Source: Cycloclasticus sp.
GTDB taxonomy: Bacteria > Pseudomonadota > Gammaproteobacteria > Methylococcales > Cycloclasticaceae
Length of the DNA: 64,000 bases
Direction: 5' to 3'
Assembly (NCBI GenBank): GCA_002733135.1
Contig: NVUJ01000001.1
Span: 62,001 to 126,000, forward strand
How positions within the stretch are numbered: the stretch's first letter is position 1; each line of letters opens with the position of its first letter. A program made the translations under genes and the position numbers. Under the pieces are notes generated by a model. It was not told the DNA's origin, ran no database searches, and saw only the letters and a list, made by a program, of their open reading frames with translations. Shown here piece by piece: positions 10,427 to 23,547 of the stretch.

Positions 10427-10744
10427 ATGAATAAGATCAAAAAAGGTGATGAAGTCATCGTATTAACGGGCAAAGATAAAGATAAAAGAGGCATGGTTCT
10501 TTCTGTTGTTTCTTCTGAAAAAGTACTTGTCGAAGGTGTTAATACGGTTAAAAAACATCAAAAGCCTAATCCAAATAAGGGTATAGAAGGTGGCATCATT
10601 GAGAAGCAAATGCCTATTAATGTTTCCAATGTGGCTATTTATAATACACAAACAAAAAAAGCCGACAGAATCGGTTTTAGAGTGCTTGAGGACGGCAAGA
10701 AAGTTCGTTTCTTTAAGTCTAACAATGAAGTGCTCGACGCTTAG
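10427..10744 (+). CDS. rplX: 50S ribosomal protein L24
   Basis: [28 protein letters not shown] motif. Confidence 0.98.
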   Translation: MNKIKKGDEVIVLTGKDKDKRGMVLSVVSSEKVLVEGVNTVKKHQKPNPNKGIEGGIIEKQMPINVSNVAIYNTQTKKADRIGFRVLEDGKKVRFFKSNNEVLDA

Positions 10745-10761
10745 GAATATAGAGAATAGAT

Positions 10762-11307
10762 ATGTCAATTTTACATGAACAATATAAGAACGAAATGGTT
10801 CCTGCTTTAATGAAGGAGCTTAAGTTCAAGTCAATTATGGAAGTTCCTAAGATCACTAAAATTACACTTAATATGGGTGTTGGTGAAGCGGTTGCAGATA
10901 AGAAAGTTATTCAAAATGCAGTGTCTGATCTTGAAAAAATCTCAAGTCAAAAACCTATTATTACGATTGCAAGAAAATCTATCGCTGGCTTTAAAATTAG
11001 GGATGATATGCCAATTGGTTGTAAGGTAACATTGAGAAACGAACGTATGTATGACTTCCTACAACGTTTAATATCTATTGCAATTCCTCGTATTCGTGAC
11101 TTTCGTGGGCTTAGCGATAAAGCATTCGATGGTCGTGGTAATTACTCTATAGGCATTACCGAGCAAATTATTTTCCCTGAAATCGATTATGACAAGATTG
11201 ATACGATTCGTGGGCTTGATATAGCCATTACGACGACAGCAAAGAATGATGATGAAGGCCGCGCATTATTAAAGGCTTTTAATTTCCCAATTAAAAAACA
11301 AGGTTAA
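10762..11307 (+). CDS. rplE: 50S ribosomal protein L5
   Basis: [33 protein letters not shown]. Confidence 0.99.
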   Translation: MSILHEQYKNEMVPALMKELKFKSIMEVPKITKITLNMGVGEAVADKKVIQNAVSDLEKISSQKPIITIARKSIAGFKIRDDMPIGCKVTLRNERMYDFLQRLISIAIPRIRDFRGLSDKAFDGRGNYSIGITEQIIFPEIDYDKIDTIRGLDIAITTTAKNDDEGRALLKAFNFPIKKQG

Positions 11308-11310
11308 ACG

Positions 11311-11616
11311 ATGGCTAAAAAATCAATGATAGCTAGAGAAAACAAACGTATACGTTTGGTAGCTAAATATGCTTCTAAAAGAGCAGCGCTTAAAGAAATC
11401 ATCAGAAACCCAAAGTCTTCATTTGATGAAGTGGCTGAGGCACAGGCCAAACTTGTTTCTTTGCCCAGAGATTCAAGCCCTTCTCGTATTCGCAATCGTT
11501 GTAGTATCACAGGCCGTCCACACGGATATTATAGAAAATTTGGGTTAGGTAGGAATAAATTACGCGAGGCAACAATGCGTGGTGATGTTCCTGGTTTATC
11601 TAAAGCTAGTTGGTAA
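11311..11616 (+). CDS. rpsN: 30S ribosomal protein S14 (long, Zn-independent type)
   Basis: [39 protein letters not shown]; 101 aa, lacks zinc-ribbon Cys set. Confidence 0.98.
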   Translation: MAKKSMIARENKRIRLVAKYASKRAALKEIIRNPKSSFDEVAEAQAKLVSLPRDSSPSRIRNRCSITGRPHGYYRKFGLGRNKLREATMRGDVPGLSKASW

Positions 11617-11631
11617 CAGAGGAATTATTTC

Positions 11632-12030
11632 ATGAGTATGAGCGATCCTATTGCAGATATGTTGACACGCATTCGTAATGCGCAATCTGCTGGTAAAAAA
11701 AATGTCAGTATGCCCTTTTCCACAAAAAAATTAGCTCTTGCTAAAGTGTTAGAAGAAGAAGGTTATATTGCTGGTTCTAGTAAATCTGAAGATATTGCTA
11801 ATAAGCCTGCTTTAGAAGTAATATTGAAATATTTTCAAGGCGTGCCAGTTATAGAAAGTATTGATCGCGTCAGTAAGCCTGGCTTACGTGTATTTAAGTC
11901 AAAAGATGAGCTTCCTCAGGTCAAAAGTGGTTTAGGGGTTGCAATTATTTCAACGTCAAAAGGTTTAATGACGGATCGCGCTGCACGCTCTCAGGGCTTT
12001 GGTGGCGAAGTTCTTTGTTACGTTAGTTAA
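11632..12030 (+). CDS. rpsH: 30S ribosomal protein S8
   Basis: [50 protein letters not shown]. Confidence 0.99.
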   Translation: MSMSDPIADMLTRIRNAQSAGKKNVSMPFSTKKLALAKVLEEEGYIAGSSKSEDIANKPALEVILKYFQGVPVIESIDRVSKPGLRVFKSKDELPQVKSGLGVAIISTSKGLMTDRAARSQGFGGEVLCYVS

Positions 12031-12042
12031 TTAGGTTTTATT

Positions 12043-12576
12043 ATGTCAAGAATTGCAAACAGTCCAATTGAGTTACCTACAGGCGTTGAGTTTAAAAACG
12101 ATGCTGGTAAGTTGACTATTAAAGGTAAAAACGGCGAATTATCATGCAACCTTATAAGTTGTGTAGATATAGATGTTGATGGCACTACTATCAAGTTTAA
12201 ATCAAATATCAATAATAAGTCTTCAATCGCTTTAGCAGGTACTCAACGTTCACTTGTTAATAATATGGTGATTGGCGTTAATACAGGTTTTGAAAAAAAA
12301 CTTGAATTACGCGGTGTGGGTTATAGAACGCAAGTTAGAGGAAAAACTCTTAACTTAACGCTTGGATTTTCTCACCCAGTAGAGCACCTGATACCTGATG
12401 GCATAACGATTGAAACACCTAGTCAAACGGAAATCGTAATTAAGGGTTGTGATAAACAATTAGTTGGTCAAGTTGCAGCGGATATTCGTGATTATCGTTC
12501 ACCTGAGCCTTATAAAGGTAAAGGGATACGTTATGTGGGCGAACATGTAGTAATGAAAGAAGCTAAGAAGAAATAG
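12043..12576 (+). CDS. rplF: 50S ribosomal protein L6
   Basis: SRIANSPIELPTGVE; PEPYKGKGIRYVGEHVVMKEAKKK. Confidence 0.99.
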   Translation: MSRIANSPIELPTGVEFKNDAGKLTIKGKNGELSCNLISCVDIDVDGTTIKFKSNINNKSSIALAGTQRSLVNNMVIGVNTGFEKKLELRGVGYRTQVRGKTLNLTLGFSHPVEHLIPDGITIETPSQTEIVIKGCDKQLVGQVAADIRDYRSPEPYKGKGIRYVGEHVVMKEAKKK

Positions 12577-12585
12577 GCAAATATA

Positions 12586-12939
12586 ATGGATAAGAAAAGT
12601 TCACGTATACGAAGAGCAACAAAAACTCGTAGTCGTATTAAAAAAAGTGGTATCGAACGTTTAAGCGTTCACAGATCACCGCGTCATATTTATGCTCAAG
12701 TAACTAGTGCTGACGGTTCAAAAGTATTTGCTTCTGCTTCTACACTAATAAGTGACGTCAAATCATCTGTTAAAAACCCTGGAAATATTGAAGCAGCATC
12801 AGTCGTTGGTAAAGCTATCGCTGAGCGTGCCGTTAAAGCAGGCGTGACAAAAGTTGCATTTGATCGTTCTGGATTTAAATATCATGGCCGTGTTAAAGCG
12901 TTAGCAGAAGCAGCTCGTGAAAATGGATTGGAATTTTAG
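12586..12939 (+). CDS. rplR: 50S ribosomal protein L18
   Basis: [55 protein letters not shown]. Confidence 0.99.
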   Translation: MDKKSSRIRRATKTRSRIKKSGIERLSVHRSPRHIYAQVTSADGSKVFASASTLISDVKSSVKNPGNIEAASVVGKAIAERAVKAGVTKVAFDRSGFKYHGRVKALAEAARENGLEF

Positions 12940-12947
12940 AGGCAATT

Positions 12948-13460
12948 ATGGCATCAAAACCAGCACAAAATAATCAACAACAAGACGACTTACAAGAAAA
13001 GTTAATTACCGTTAGAAGAATTTCTAAAGTAGTTAAAGGTGGTCGTCAATTTAGATTTTCAGCATTAACGGTTGTTGGTGATGGAAATGGACGCGTTGGA
13101 TTCGGTATCAGTAAAGCTCGTGAAGTTCCTGTTGCCATTCAAAAGGCGATGGAACAAGCTCGTAAAAATATGCGCACAGTTCACTTAAAAGACAATACAT
13201 TGCAATATCCAATTACAGCTAACTATGGCGCGGCTTCTGTTTTCATGAAACCTGCTTCGGAAGGTACAGGAATTATCGCAGGCGGTGCAATGCGTGCAGT
13301 ATTTGATGTTGTTGGTGTGCATAATGTTCTAGCAAAATGTGTTGGCAGCAATAACCCAGCTAACGTTGTTCGTGCAACCATAAAAGGTTTATCCGACATG
13401 ACTAATGCAGAAGAAGTTGCAATGAAGCGTGGCAAAACTGTCGCTGATATTCTTGGGTAA
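12948..13460 (+). CDS. rpsE: 30S ribosomal protein S5
   Basis: [37 protein letters not shown]. Confidence 0.99.
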   Translation: MASKPAQNNQQQDDLQEKLITVRRISKVVKGGRQFRFSALTVVGDGNGRVGFGISKAREVPVAIQKAMEQARKNMRTVHLKDNTLQYPITANYGAASVFMKPASEGTGIIAGGAMRAVFDVVGVHNVLAKCVGSNNPANVVRATIKGLSDMTNAEEVAMKRGKTVADILG

Positions 13461-13651
13461 TGATGATGGCTGATAAAAAAATAAAAGTAACAATGGTTCG
13501 TAGCACAAATGGTCGGCTCGCTTCTCACAAAGCATGTATAGCCGGCTTAGGATTACGGAAAATAAATCAAACCGTAGAAGTTATTGATACGCCTGAAAAT
13601 CGAGGAATGATCAATAAAGTTAACTATATGGTTAAGGTTGACGAGGCTTAA
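13460..13651 (+). CDS. rpmD: 50S ribosomal protein L30
   Basis: [45 protein letters not shown]; start may be a few codons downstream. Confidence 0.97.
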   Translation: MMMADKKIKVTMVRSTNGRLASHKACIAGLGLRKINQTVEVIDTPENRGMINKVNYMVKVDEA

Positions 13652-13653
13652 TA

Positions 13654-14085
13654 ATGTTTTTAAATACAATTAAACCAGCTGTTGGTAGTACTAAACCTGC
13701 TAAAAGAGTTGGGCGCGGTATTGGTTCGGGCATTGGTAAAACGTGTGGTCGTGGTCATAAAGGTCAAAAATCACGTTCTGGTGGACAAACAAAAATTGGA
13801 TTCGAGGGCGGTCAAATGCCTCTTCAACGTAGACTTCCTAAAATAGGCTTCACGTCTGCTAAAAAGAAGTTGACAGCTGAAGTGAGATTAAATGAGTTAG
13901 TGGGACTTTCAGCAGATGAAATTACAATTGACGTGCTAATTGCAGCAAACCTTGTGCCCGTGTTCACCAAAAGAGTAAAAGTTATTCTTTCAGGTGAATT
14001 AAATACAGCGGTTAAATTAAAAGGAATTTCTGCAACTTCTGGTGCTGTAAAAGCAATTGAAGCTGTTGGCGGAAGTTTAGAATAG
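13654..14085 (+). CDS. rplO: 50S ribosomal protein L15
   Basis: [24 protein letters not shown]. Confidence 0.99.
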   Translation: MFLNTIKPAVGSTKPAKRVGRGIGSGIGKTCGRGHKGQKSRSGGQTKIGFEGGQMPLQRRLPKIGFTSAKKKLTAEVRLNELVGLSADEITIDVLIAANLVPVFTKRVKVILSGELNTAVKLKGISATSGAVKAIEAVGGSLE

Positions 14086-14088
14086 CCC

Positions 14089-15423
14089 ATGTCGTCTTTA
14101 GGTTCATCAACTGCCGGAGGAATGGGCGGATTAAGTAAGCTACCAGAATTACGCAAAAGACTTTTCTTTGTGTTAGGTGCGCTATTTGTCTTTAGAATTG
14201 GCGCACATGTCCCTGTACCCGGTATAGACCCAAAAGCTTTAGCTTTAATGTTTGAACAACAAGCGGGTACCATTCTAGATATGTTTAATATGTTCTCTGG
14301 AGGAGCATTAAAACGATTAAGTATCTTTGCGCTTGGCATCATGCCATATATATCGGCTTCAATCATTATCCAACTGATGACGTCAGTTGTCCCTAAGTTT
14401 GAACAACTTAAAAAAGAAGGTGAGTCGGGTAAACGAAAAATAACGCAATATACGCGATACTTTACTGTTGTTCTCGCTACTTTTCAGGCTATTGGTGTAG
14501 CAACTGCTCTTCAAGGCCAATCAGCTGGGGGTCTAGCAGTTGTATTTAACCCAGGTGTTTCATTTATGTTTACGGCCGTGGTGACGTTAGTGAGTGGCAC
14601 GTTATTTCTTATGTGGTTAGGAGAGCAAGTCACGGAACGCGGCATTGGAAATGGTATCTCGATCATAATTTTTGCAGGCATTGTTGCAGGCTTACCTTCG
14701 GCCATTGGTGGAACACTAGAGTTGGTCCGTACGGGTGAATTAAGCTCAATAATGACGATAATCTTATTTATTCTTGCTATTGGCGTAACCGCTTTCGTGA
14801 TATTTGTAGAACGTGCACAAAGACGAATAAAAATAAATTATGCGCAGCGCCAGCAGGGTAATAAGATGATAGCTGGCCAATCTAGTTTTTTACCGCTTAA
14901 GCTTAATATGGCCGGTGTTATACCCCCTATTTTTGCTTCAAGTATAATTCTGTTCCCATCCACAATTGCTGGTTGGTTTGGAAGCAGTGAAGGCATGGGT
15001 TGGTTGCAAGATTTGTCCAGCATGTTGTCCCCTGGTCAACCGATATATGTGTTGCTATATGCTTCTGCGATTATATTCTTCTGCTTTTTTTATACTGCAT
15101 TAGTCTTTAATTCAAGAGATACATCTGACAACTTAAAGAAATCGGGTGCATTTATCCCTGGTATTAGACCGGGTGAGCAGACAACAAAATATATTGATGG
15201 TGTTATTACAAAACTTACTTTATTAGGGGCTATCTATATAACATCAGTATGTTTATTGCCTGAGTTTTTAATTGTTTATTGGAAGGTACCGTTTTATTTC
15301 GGTGGTACGTCGTTGTTAATTATTGTTATTGTGGTTATGGATTTTATTGCTCAAATGCAGTCGCATTTAATGTCCCAACAATATGAAGGATTGATGAAAA
15401 AAGCCAATCTTAAAAATAGTTAA
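14089..15423 (+). CDS. secY: Preprotein translocase subunit SecY
   Basis: [29 protein letters not shown]; multi-TM; rplO-secY-rpmJ order. Confidence 0.99.
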   Translation: MSSLGSSTAGGMGGLSKLPELRKRLFFVLGALFVFRIGAHVPVPGIDPKALALMFEQQAGTILDMFNMFSGGALKRLSIFALGIMPYISASIIIQLMTSVVPKFEQLKKEGESGKRKITQYTRYFTVVLATFQAIGVATALQGQSAGGLAVVFNPGVSFMFTAVVTLVSGTLFLMWLGEQVTERGIGNGISIIIFAGIVAGLPSAIGGTLELVRTGELSSIMTIILFILAIGVTAFVIFVERAQRRIKINYAQRQQGNKMIAGQSSFLPLKLNMAGVIPPIFASSIILFPSTIAGWFGSSEGMGWLQDLSSMLSPGQPIYVLLYASAIIFFCFFYTALVFNSRDTSDNLKKSGAFIPGIRPGEQTTKYIDGVITKLTLLGAIYITSVCLLPEFLIVYWKVPFYFGGTSLLIIVIVVMDFIAQMQSHLMSQQYEGLMKKANLKNS

Positions 15424-15449
15424 TTTAAAGATTGTAGTAGGAGTTTAAT

Positions 15450-15563
15450 ATGAAAGTCAGAGCATCAGTAAAAAAAATATGTCGTAATTGCAAAATCGTC
15501 AAACGCAAAAATGTAGTACGCGTGATATGTAAAGACGGGCGTCATAAACAACGTCAAGGCTAA
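15450..15563 (+). CDS. rpmJ: 50S ribosomal protein L36 (Zn-binding type)
   Basis: Not in ORF track (37 aa): [37 protein letters not shown]; CxxC...C...H zinc ligands retained; between secY and rpsM. Confidence 0.97.
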   Translation: MKVRASVKKICRNCKIVKRKNVVRVICKDGRHKQRQG

Positions 15564-15639
15564 TACTTTTAGCTTGTAGTTAGTTTAAATAAAGATTAAA
15601 ATTGTCGGTTTTTGACTGGCCAAATAACGGAGAGAATTA

Positions 15640-15996
15640 ATGGCACGTATTGCTGGTATTAATATACCTGATAATAAGCATATTGTTATTTCATTAACAT
15701 CAATTTATGGGATAGGTCCAACAAGATCGAAATCTATTTGTGAAGCTAGTGGAATAGATATAGCAACTAAAATACGCGATTTATCCGAAGAACAGTTGGA
15801 AACAGTTCGTACCGAGGTAGGTAAATATTTGATTGAAGGTGACTTACGTCGCGAAGTTTCAATGAATATTAAACGTTTACTTGATTTAGGCTGTTTTCGT
15901 GGCATACGTCACCGTAGAAGTCTGCCTGTTCGTGGCCAACGTACTAAAACAAATGCACGGACACGTAAAGGTCCGCGTAAACCTATTAGAAAATAA
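15640..15996 (+). CDS. rpsM: 30S ribosomal protein S13
   Basis: [53 protein letters not shown]. Confidence 0.99.
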   Translation: MARIAGINIPDNKHIVISLTSIYGIGPTRSKSICEASGIDIATKIRDLSEEQLETVRTEVGKYLIEGDLRREVSMNIKRLLDLGCFRGIRHRRSLPVRGQRTKTNARTRKGPRKPIRK

Positions 15997-16021
15997 GATT
16001 TAATTAAAGGATACTCGTAGT

Positions 16022-16408
16022 ATGGCTAAACCAAGTCGTAGTAAAAAGAAGATTAAAAAAGATGTCGTAGATGGCATTGTTCATGTGCACGCCACATTTA
16101 ATAACACGATTGTTACAATTACAGATCGTAAAGGTAATGCGTTGACTTGGGCAACTGCAGGCGGTTCTGGATTTAGAGGTTCACGTAAAAGCACACCATT
16201 TGCAGCGCAAGTTGCTGCGGAACGCGCTGGTGAAGCTGCTAAAAGCTTTGGGTTGAAGAACCTTGAAGTGAAAATTAAAGGACCAGGCCCCGGTCGTGAA
16301 TCGGCAGTTAGGGCACTTAATAATATTGGTTTCAACATTACGTTTATCGAAGATGTGACACCTATTCCACATAATGGTTGTCGTCCGCCTAAAAAACGAC
16401 GCGTGTAA
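16022..16408 (+). CDS. rpsK: 30S ribosomal protein S11
   Basis: [46 protein letters not shown]. Confidence 0.99.
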   Translation: MAKPSRSKKKIKKDVVDGIVHVHATFNNTIVTITDRKGNALTWATAGGSGFRGSRKSTPFAAQVAAERAGEAAKSFGLKNLEVKIKGPGPGRESAVRALNNIGFNITFIEDVTPIPHNGCRPPKKRRV

Positions 16409-16422
16409 AGTAGGATAATACA

Positions 16423-17049
16423 ATGGCTAAATATACAGATTCAAAATGTCGTTTATGTCGTCGTGAAGGCGAAAAACTGTTTTTAAAAGGTGAAAAATGC
16501 TACACAGCTAAATGTGCGATGGAGAAACGAGCTTATCCTCCTGGGCAACACGGGCAGCGTAGAACACGCCTTTCTGACTATGCAGTACAGTTAAGAGAAA
16601 AACAAAAATTACGTCGTACCTATGGCGTATTAGAGAAACAATTCCGTGGTTATTATGCTGAGGCTGCTCGAATTAAAGGCTCTACGGGTGAGAACTTATT
16701 GCAACTTCTTGAATGCCGTTTAGATAATGTTGTTTATAGAATGGGGTTTTCTTCATCGCGTTCAGAAGCAAGGCAATTAGTTAGACATAACGGAATTATA
16801 GTTAATGGCGTTCGTGTCAACATCCCTTCATTTCAAATCAACACAGATGACGTTATTGAAGTTAATGAATCTGCTAAGAATCAAAACAGGGTTAAGTCTG
16901 CGTTAGAGTTTGTTGAACAACGTGGTGTGCCTGAGTGGATTGAAATGGATATAATGAAAATGATGGGTACTATCAAGGTTAAACCTGAAAGATCGGATTT
17001 GCCTGCTGAAATCAATGAACATCTCGTGGTCGAGCTGTACTCTAAGTAA
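16423..17049 (+). CDS. rpsD: 30S ribosomal protein S4
   Basis: [37 protein letters not shown]4 domain. Confidence 0.99.
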   Translation: MAKYTDSKCRLCRREGEKLFLKGEKCYTAKCAMEKRAYPPGQHGQRRTRLSDYAVQLREKQKLRRTYGVLEKQFRGYYAEAARIKGSTGENLLQLLECRLDNVVYRMGFSSSRSEARQLVRHNGIIVNGVRVNIPSFQINTDDVIEVNESAKNQNRVKSALEFVEQRGVPEWIEMDIMKMMGTIKVKPERSDLPAEINEHLVVELYSK

Positions 17050-17066
17050 TATAAATAGGAAATATA

Positions 17067-18071
17067 ATGCAAAATTTACTTTCAGGGTTTTTGCAACCTA
17101 AAGTCACAAAAGTCCAATCCATAACACCGACGTGTTCAAAAGTTACTATTGAACCGATGGAGCGTGGATATGGCCACACTCTTGGTAATGCGTTAAGACG
17201 CGTTCTACTATCATCTATTCCAGGTTGTGCGGTAACAGAAATTAAAATTGATGGTGTATTGCATGAATACACTACTATTGATGGCGTTCAAGAGGACGTT
17301 ATTGATATTATGCTTAACCTTAAGAATTTAGCTGTCACGTTAACTGCTAAAGATGAAGTGATTCTAGTATTAAAGAAATCAGGTAAAGGTGAAGTTACTG
17401 CCGCTGATATTAAAATTGATCACGATGTTGAAATTATTAACCCTGAACTGATTATTGCTAACCTTACAACGAAAGGTAAGTTATCAATGACAATTAAAGT
17501 TGAGCGTGGTTCTGGTTATCAAACTGCAGCTTCACGTAAGCAAGAAGATGAAGATTTACCAATAGGCACTCTTTTATTAGACGCCTCTTTCAGTCCTATC
17601 AAGCGTATATCTTATAACGTTGATATGGCTCGAGTTGAACAGCGTACTAACCTTGATAAACTGGTTATTGAGCTAGAAACTAATGGTACTGTTGAACCTG
17701 AAGAGACTATTAGAGCTGCTGCGACAATTCTACATCACCATATAGCTGTATTCGTTGACCTCAAGGATATTATAGATGAGCCTGAGCTTCCAAAAGAACC
17801 AGAGTTTGACCCAATTTTACTTCGTCCAGTTGATGATTTAGAGCTTACTGTTCGTTCTGCGAATTGCTTAAAAGCAGAACAAATTTTTTACATAGGTGAC
17901 CTCATTCAACGCACAGAAGTTGAGTTATTAAAAGCGCCTAATTTAGGTAAAAAATCACTCACTGAAATTAAAGACGTATTAGCAACCAAAGGTATGTCAC
18001 TAGGTATTCGTTTAGAAAACTGGCCTCCTTCAACTCTTATCACTAGTGATAGAGTTGCGACATCAAATTAA
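17067..18071 (+). CDS. rpoA: DNA-directed RNA polymerase subunit alpha
   Basis: [40 protein letters not shown]; alpha-CTD. Confidence 0.99.
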   Translation: MQNLLSGFLQPKVTKVQSITPTCSKVTIEPMERGYGHTLGNALRRVLLSSIPGCAVTEIKIDGVLHEYTTIDGVQEDVIDIMLNLKNLAVTLTAKDEVILVLKKSGKGEVTAADIKIDHDVEIINPELIIANLTTKGKLSMTIKVERGSGYQTAASRKQEDEDLPIGTLLLDASFSPIKRISYNVDMARVEQRTNLDKLVIELETNGTVEPEETIRAAATILHHHIAVFVDLKDIIDEPELPKEPEFDPILLRPVDDLELTVRSANCLKAEQIFYIGDLIQRTEVELLKAPNLGKKSLTEIKDVLATKGMSLGIRLENWPPSTLITSDRVATSN

Positions 18072-18086
18072 TTTAAGGATTTATTC

Positions 18087-18473
18087 ATGCGTCATCGTAA
18101 AGCTGGTAAACAGTTAAATCGCAATAGCAGTCACCGTAAAGCCATGTTTAAAAATATGGCAAATTCATTAATTGACCACGAAGTTATTCGTACAACTGTT
18201 CCTAAAGCCAAGGAACTTCGTCGATTCATTGAGCCTATCATTACGGCGTCTAAAACGGACTCTGTTGCTAAAAGAAGGTTAATTTTTTCTCGTCTTAGAG
18301 ATAGAGACAGCGTTACTAAGTTATTTAATGTTTTAGCGCCCCGCTACTCAGAGCGTCCAGGTGGATATCTGAGAATCCTTAAATGTGGGTTTAGAACAGG
18401 TGATGCCGCTCCTATGGCCTATGTGGAATTGGTTGACAGGATTACAGACTCACCCGAAGAAGTTACTGAATAG
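18087..18473 (+). CDS. rplQ: 50S ribosomal protein L17
   Basis: [46 protein letters not shown]. Confidence 0.99.
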   Translation: MRHRKAGKQLNRNSSHRKAMFKNMANSLIDHEVIRTTVPKAKELRRFIEPIITASKTDSVAKRRLIFSRLRDRDSVTKLFNVLAPRYSERPGGYLRILKCGFRTGDAAPMAYVELVDRITDSPEEVTE

Positions 18474-18476
18474 TAT

Positions 18477-18507
18477 AAAAAAGCTGGTTAACCCCGGCTT
18501 TTTTTAT
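18477..18507 (+). terminator. Intrinsic terminator after rplQ (possibly bidirectional with convergent fdxA)
   Basis: AAAAAAGCTGG-TTAACC-CCGGCTTTTTTTA hairpin plus U-tract. Confidence 0.8.
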
Positions 18508-18526
18508 AGATGAAATACATTATTTA

Positions 18527-18850
18527 TTAACGTTGTAAGTGTTCTAACTTACTTTCAATTTTCGCCCATTCATCAGCATCTTCTGGAGCAGGTTTAACAT
18601 CTGTGATCACGGGCCATAAAGGCGTTAACTCTGCGTTTAGTTTAATAAACTCTTCTTGCCCTTCTGGTAGTTCATCTTCTGAGTAAATAGCTTCTACAGG
18701 GCATTCAGGCTCACATAATGTGCAATCAATACATTCGTCAGGGTCAATTACTAAAAAGTTAGGGCCTTCATGAAAGCAATCCACAGGGCATACATCAACG
18801 CAATCGGTATATTTACATTTAATGCATGATTCGGTTACTACAAATGTCAT
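18527..18850 (-). CDS. fdxA: Ferredoxin FdxA (7Fe type)
   Basis: [54 protein letters not shown]. Confidence 0.95.
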   Translation of the reverse strand: MTFVVTESCIKCKYTDCVDVCPVDCFHEGPNFLVIDPDECIDCTLCEPECPVEAIYSEDELPEGQEEFIKLNAELTPLWPVITDVKPAPEDADEWAKIESKLEHLQR

Positions 18851-18970
18851 TGATCTTCCTTCGTTTTATTGTGTGATTATTATAATCTTTTTATATTTAT
18901 TTTAGGTAGTCAGTTAGTATTAAATTATCTCAAAACTGTCACCTTTTATAAGCCACAATTTAGTTTGCGA

Positions 18971-19741
18971 TTATACTATTGAGATTGAAAATTTAATTCC
19001 GATGGCGAGTAAGATGCTGGCTAAAATATATTTCAATGCTTTGTCTGGGAGTCGTTCGCCAATTATTGATCCGACATATATGGCAGGTATTGAACCAGCG
19101 ATTAGGCTGAATAATAAACTAAAATCCACATGGCCTAGGTTTAAATGCCCAAGTCCTGCGATGGCTGTTAATGGTACGGCGTGTGCTATGTCTGTTCCCA
19201 CTATAGTACGTGTTGCTAAGCTTGGGTATAGCAATAGTAGCATTGCGCTTCCTATGGCCCCTGCGCCAACGGAGGAGATGGTTACCAGTATTCCAAGTAC
19301 TGCGCCAAGTGATATTATTATGAATCGTTTGGGTCGTGATGATATTTTTCTTTTATATTTGTGGGCTATTTTATCTTTAAATAAGATGACGATAGCGGTC
19401 AGTATCAGCATGACGCCTAAAGTTAAAGAAATAAGATGCTCGATTATCTCTTCTGGAACCCTGAGGTATTGTATGACGGCAATACAAGCAATGGATCCTG
19501 GAATACTTCCAAGCATGAGGTTTTTAGTAATCGACCAGTCTATATTCTTTAACTTTTGGTGTGACCATACGCCACTAGCCTTAGTTATGGCTGCATACAG
19601 TAGGTCGGTGCCTACCGCAATAGTAGGCTGAATATTAAAACCAAGCACTAATAAAGGTGTCATTAATGAACCGCCACCAACGCCGGTTAAACCAATAATA
19701 AAGCCTACTGTGGCGCCTGCTAGGATGTAAAAAAAATCCAA
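18971..19741 (-). CDS. TSUP/TauE-SafE family sulfite/anion permease
   Basis: GLTGVGGGSLMTPLLVLGFNIQPTIAVGTDLLYAAITK; repeated TM architecture. Confidence 0.88.
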   Translation of the reverse strand: MDFFYILAGATVGFIIGLTGVGGGSLMTPLLVLGFNIQPTIAVGTDLLYAAITKASGVWSHQKLKNIDWSITKNLMLGSIPGSIACIAVIQYLRVPEEIIEHLISLTLGVMLILTAIVILFKDKIAHKYKRKISSRPKRFIIISLGAVLGILVTISSVGAGAIGSAMLLLLYPSLATRTIVGTDIAHAVPLTAIAGLGHLNLGHVDFSLLFSLIAGSIPAIYVGSIIGERLPDKALKYILASILLAIGIKFSISIV

Positions 19742-19767
19742 AATTCTACCGTTAAAAAAAATGAGGC

Positions 19768-19805
19768 TTGAAATATAATATAAATTCCTTATAATAAAAA
19801 GGAAT
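19768..19805 (+). promoter_or_regulatory. Putative sigma70 promoter with inverted-repeat operator upstream of the LysR/cysB-like gene
   Basis: TTGAAA (19768-19773), 16 nt, TATAAT (19790-19795); flanked by inverted repeat ATTCCTT (19784-19790)/AAGGAAT (19799-19805). Confidence 0.55.
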
Positions 19806-19838
19806 ATTAATCTCTATATTTATAACTAAAGAAGATAA

Positions 19839-21580
<1,742 letters not shown>

Positions 21581-21722
21581 GTCTTCAAAAATTCATAAAA
21601 ATCATATCGATAGAACAAAATGAGTGTTGGGAACAGTTGAGTTATTTAAATGCTTATACAAGCTTTAAGGGGTAATAGAATATATATTTTAGCTTGAGAG
21701 TTGTAGGCTTGAATATTCAAGC

Positions 21723-23288
21723 CTATGCAAGATACATGCTTAAAAATGTATCAAAGTTTACCGAATCGGATGTTTCTAACTGTGTTTGGTCTTTAATTGA
21801 TTGTTCACTCGCCATCTTAAAAAAATCGAGTTGTTCACTACTTAATTTTTTTTGTTTAAAGTATGTTTGGTGCTTTTCTGCTTGATTCATGGCAAATTTA
21901 AAGAATGGGAGATTCTGCTTTTTCATTGAAGCTAACACCATTGCGGAGGGGGTTAGGTCAGCGTTTTGTAATTTATCAATTTGAGAATTAAGAGCAGTTG
22001 AATACGGTTTTTGTTGATTGTCGGCATCTAATAAATTGCACAAGGCCTCCATTGCTTGGCAGATTTCTAAGCCCCATGTTTTTAGTTCTATCGAACTGTT
22101 ATTGCAATCCAATAATAAACCAGGCTTTCGCCCGTCTGATGCTACTAATGTGACGTTTTTGTCAGCGCATATTTTATCTGTTTGAGACATGCGTGGGCTA
22201 TCAGTTAACAGGCAAAAAACCATAAAGGCTTCTAAAAAGAACAACTGTTGTTCATTAATACCGGCAGGGTCAAAAGGGCTTATGTCGACAGATCTCAATT
22301 CGACATAACGTATGCCTCGTTTTTTTAGTGCTTCGCTAGGCCGTTCTCCTGAGTCCGCCACTTGTTTTGGTCGGACATTACTATAGTACTCATTCTCAAT
22401 CTGTAGGATATTTGCGTTGAGTTGTTTGTATTGACCAGCATTATCTTTAACCCCCAATGATTGGTAACTAGTTAACGGTGTTTTTGTTGCCGTTAGCAGT
22501 CGAGTAACGTAATCATCAAGGTTATTGTATGAAATATTAATGTCAGATTGGCTGTCATTTTTGTAACCAATATCGCTCATACGTAGAGACGTTGCGTAAC
22601 GGTTATAAAATGTACCCTCATCGAATTCTTCAAATGAATGCTTTTGTCCTTTAACAAATGATTTACAAATAGCAGGCGAGGCGCCAAAGAGGTATAAAAC
22701 TAACCAACCGTATCGGTGTAAATTACGACTCATATCCATATAGGATTGTGAGATAAAATCCTGCAGGCCTTGGTTGTTCTCCTCGAGGGTTTGGTAAATT
22801 GGCCAAAAAGTTTCGGGAAGTGAGTAATTGAAATGTATGCCGGCTATGGCTTGCATACTTCTACCATACCGATGCCATAAACCAATGCGATAGATGTGTT
22901 TCATTTTGCCAATATTGGAATGGCCGTAGTTTGCAATAGGTATACTCATTTCACCGTCAACAACACAAGGCATGCTAGTACCCCAAAGTAATTCCTCGCT
23001 TAACTGCAGGTAAGTATAGGCATGTACATCTTCCATAAAACTTAACACTTCCTCAGCTTTATTGAAAGGCGGCGTAATAAACTCAAGAAGGGCTTCAGAA
23101 TAGTCTGTGGTGATGTATGGGTTTGTTAGTGCCGAACCAAGACCACGGGGGTGTGTGGTTTGAGATATATTACCTTGCTGGTTTACGCGTAGGCTCTCTT
23201 TTTCAATGCCTTTTAGTCCGCCACAGAGCGCGTTGTTTTGTTGGCTATCGCTGAATTTTTTTAGCCTATCTTGTATGCGTGAGTACAA
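21723..23288 (-). CDS. gshA: Glutamate-cysteine ligase
   Basis: GGLKGIEKESLRVNQQGNISQTTHPRGLGSALTNPYITTDYSEALLEFITPP. Confidence 0.96.
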   Translation of the reverse strand: MYSRIQDRLKKFSDSQQNNALCGGLKGIEKESLRVNQQGNISQTTHPRGLGSALTNPYITTDYSEALLEFITPPFNKAEEVLSFMEDVHAYTYLQLSEELLWGTSMPCVVDGEMSIPIANYGHSNIGKMKHIYRIGLWHRYGRSMQAIAGIHFNYSLPETFWPIYQTLEENNQGLQDFISQSYMDMSRNLHRYGWLVLYLFGASPAICKSFVKGQKHSFEEFDEGTFYNRYATSLRMSDIGYKNDSQSDINISYNNLDDYVTRLLTATKTPLTSYQSLGVKDNAGQYKQLNANILQIENEYYSNVRPKQVADSGERPSEALKKRGIRYVELRSVDISPFDPAGINEQQLFFLEAFMVFCLLTDSPRMSQTDKICADKNVTLVASDGRKPGLLLDCNNSSIELKTWGLEICQAMEALCNLLDADNQQKPYSTALNSQIDKLQNADLTPSAMVLASMKKQNLPFFKFAMNQAEKHQTYFKQKKLSSEQLDFFKMASEQSIKDQTQLETSDSVNFDTFLSMYLA

Positions 23289-23547
23289 CGTATATCTACC
23301 TGTTATGATGAGCCTTAATGAGGCATATTCCCTTGGGGTTAAATGACGAGACCTCAGTAATTATAGGCTAATGGAAGACCCAATATGTTATTTGATGAGA
23401 TTAAAAGCCAAATAAAGCTTTTCGTACAGTCTAAGGCAAAGAGCTGAACGTCTAAGTTATTTAAAAAGTCCTGAGGGAATTGTTTTTCACTAATGTACCC
23501 ATACAGAAGTAACTATAATCGTTAAATCCGAGAAAACTGTTTATATA

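Noticed and set aside
13824-14366. 180-aa minus-strand ORF across rplO/secY
   Set aside because: Antisense to two certain genes
19002-19631. 209-aa plus-strand ORF opposite the TSUP permease
   Set aside because: Fully antisense to a convincing membrane-protein gene; no recognisable domain
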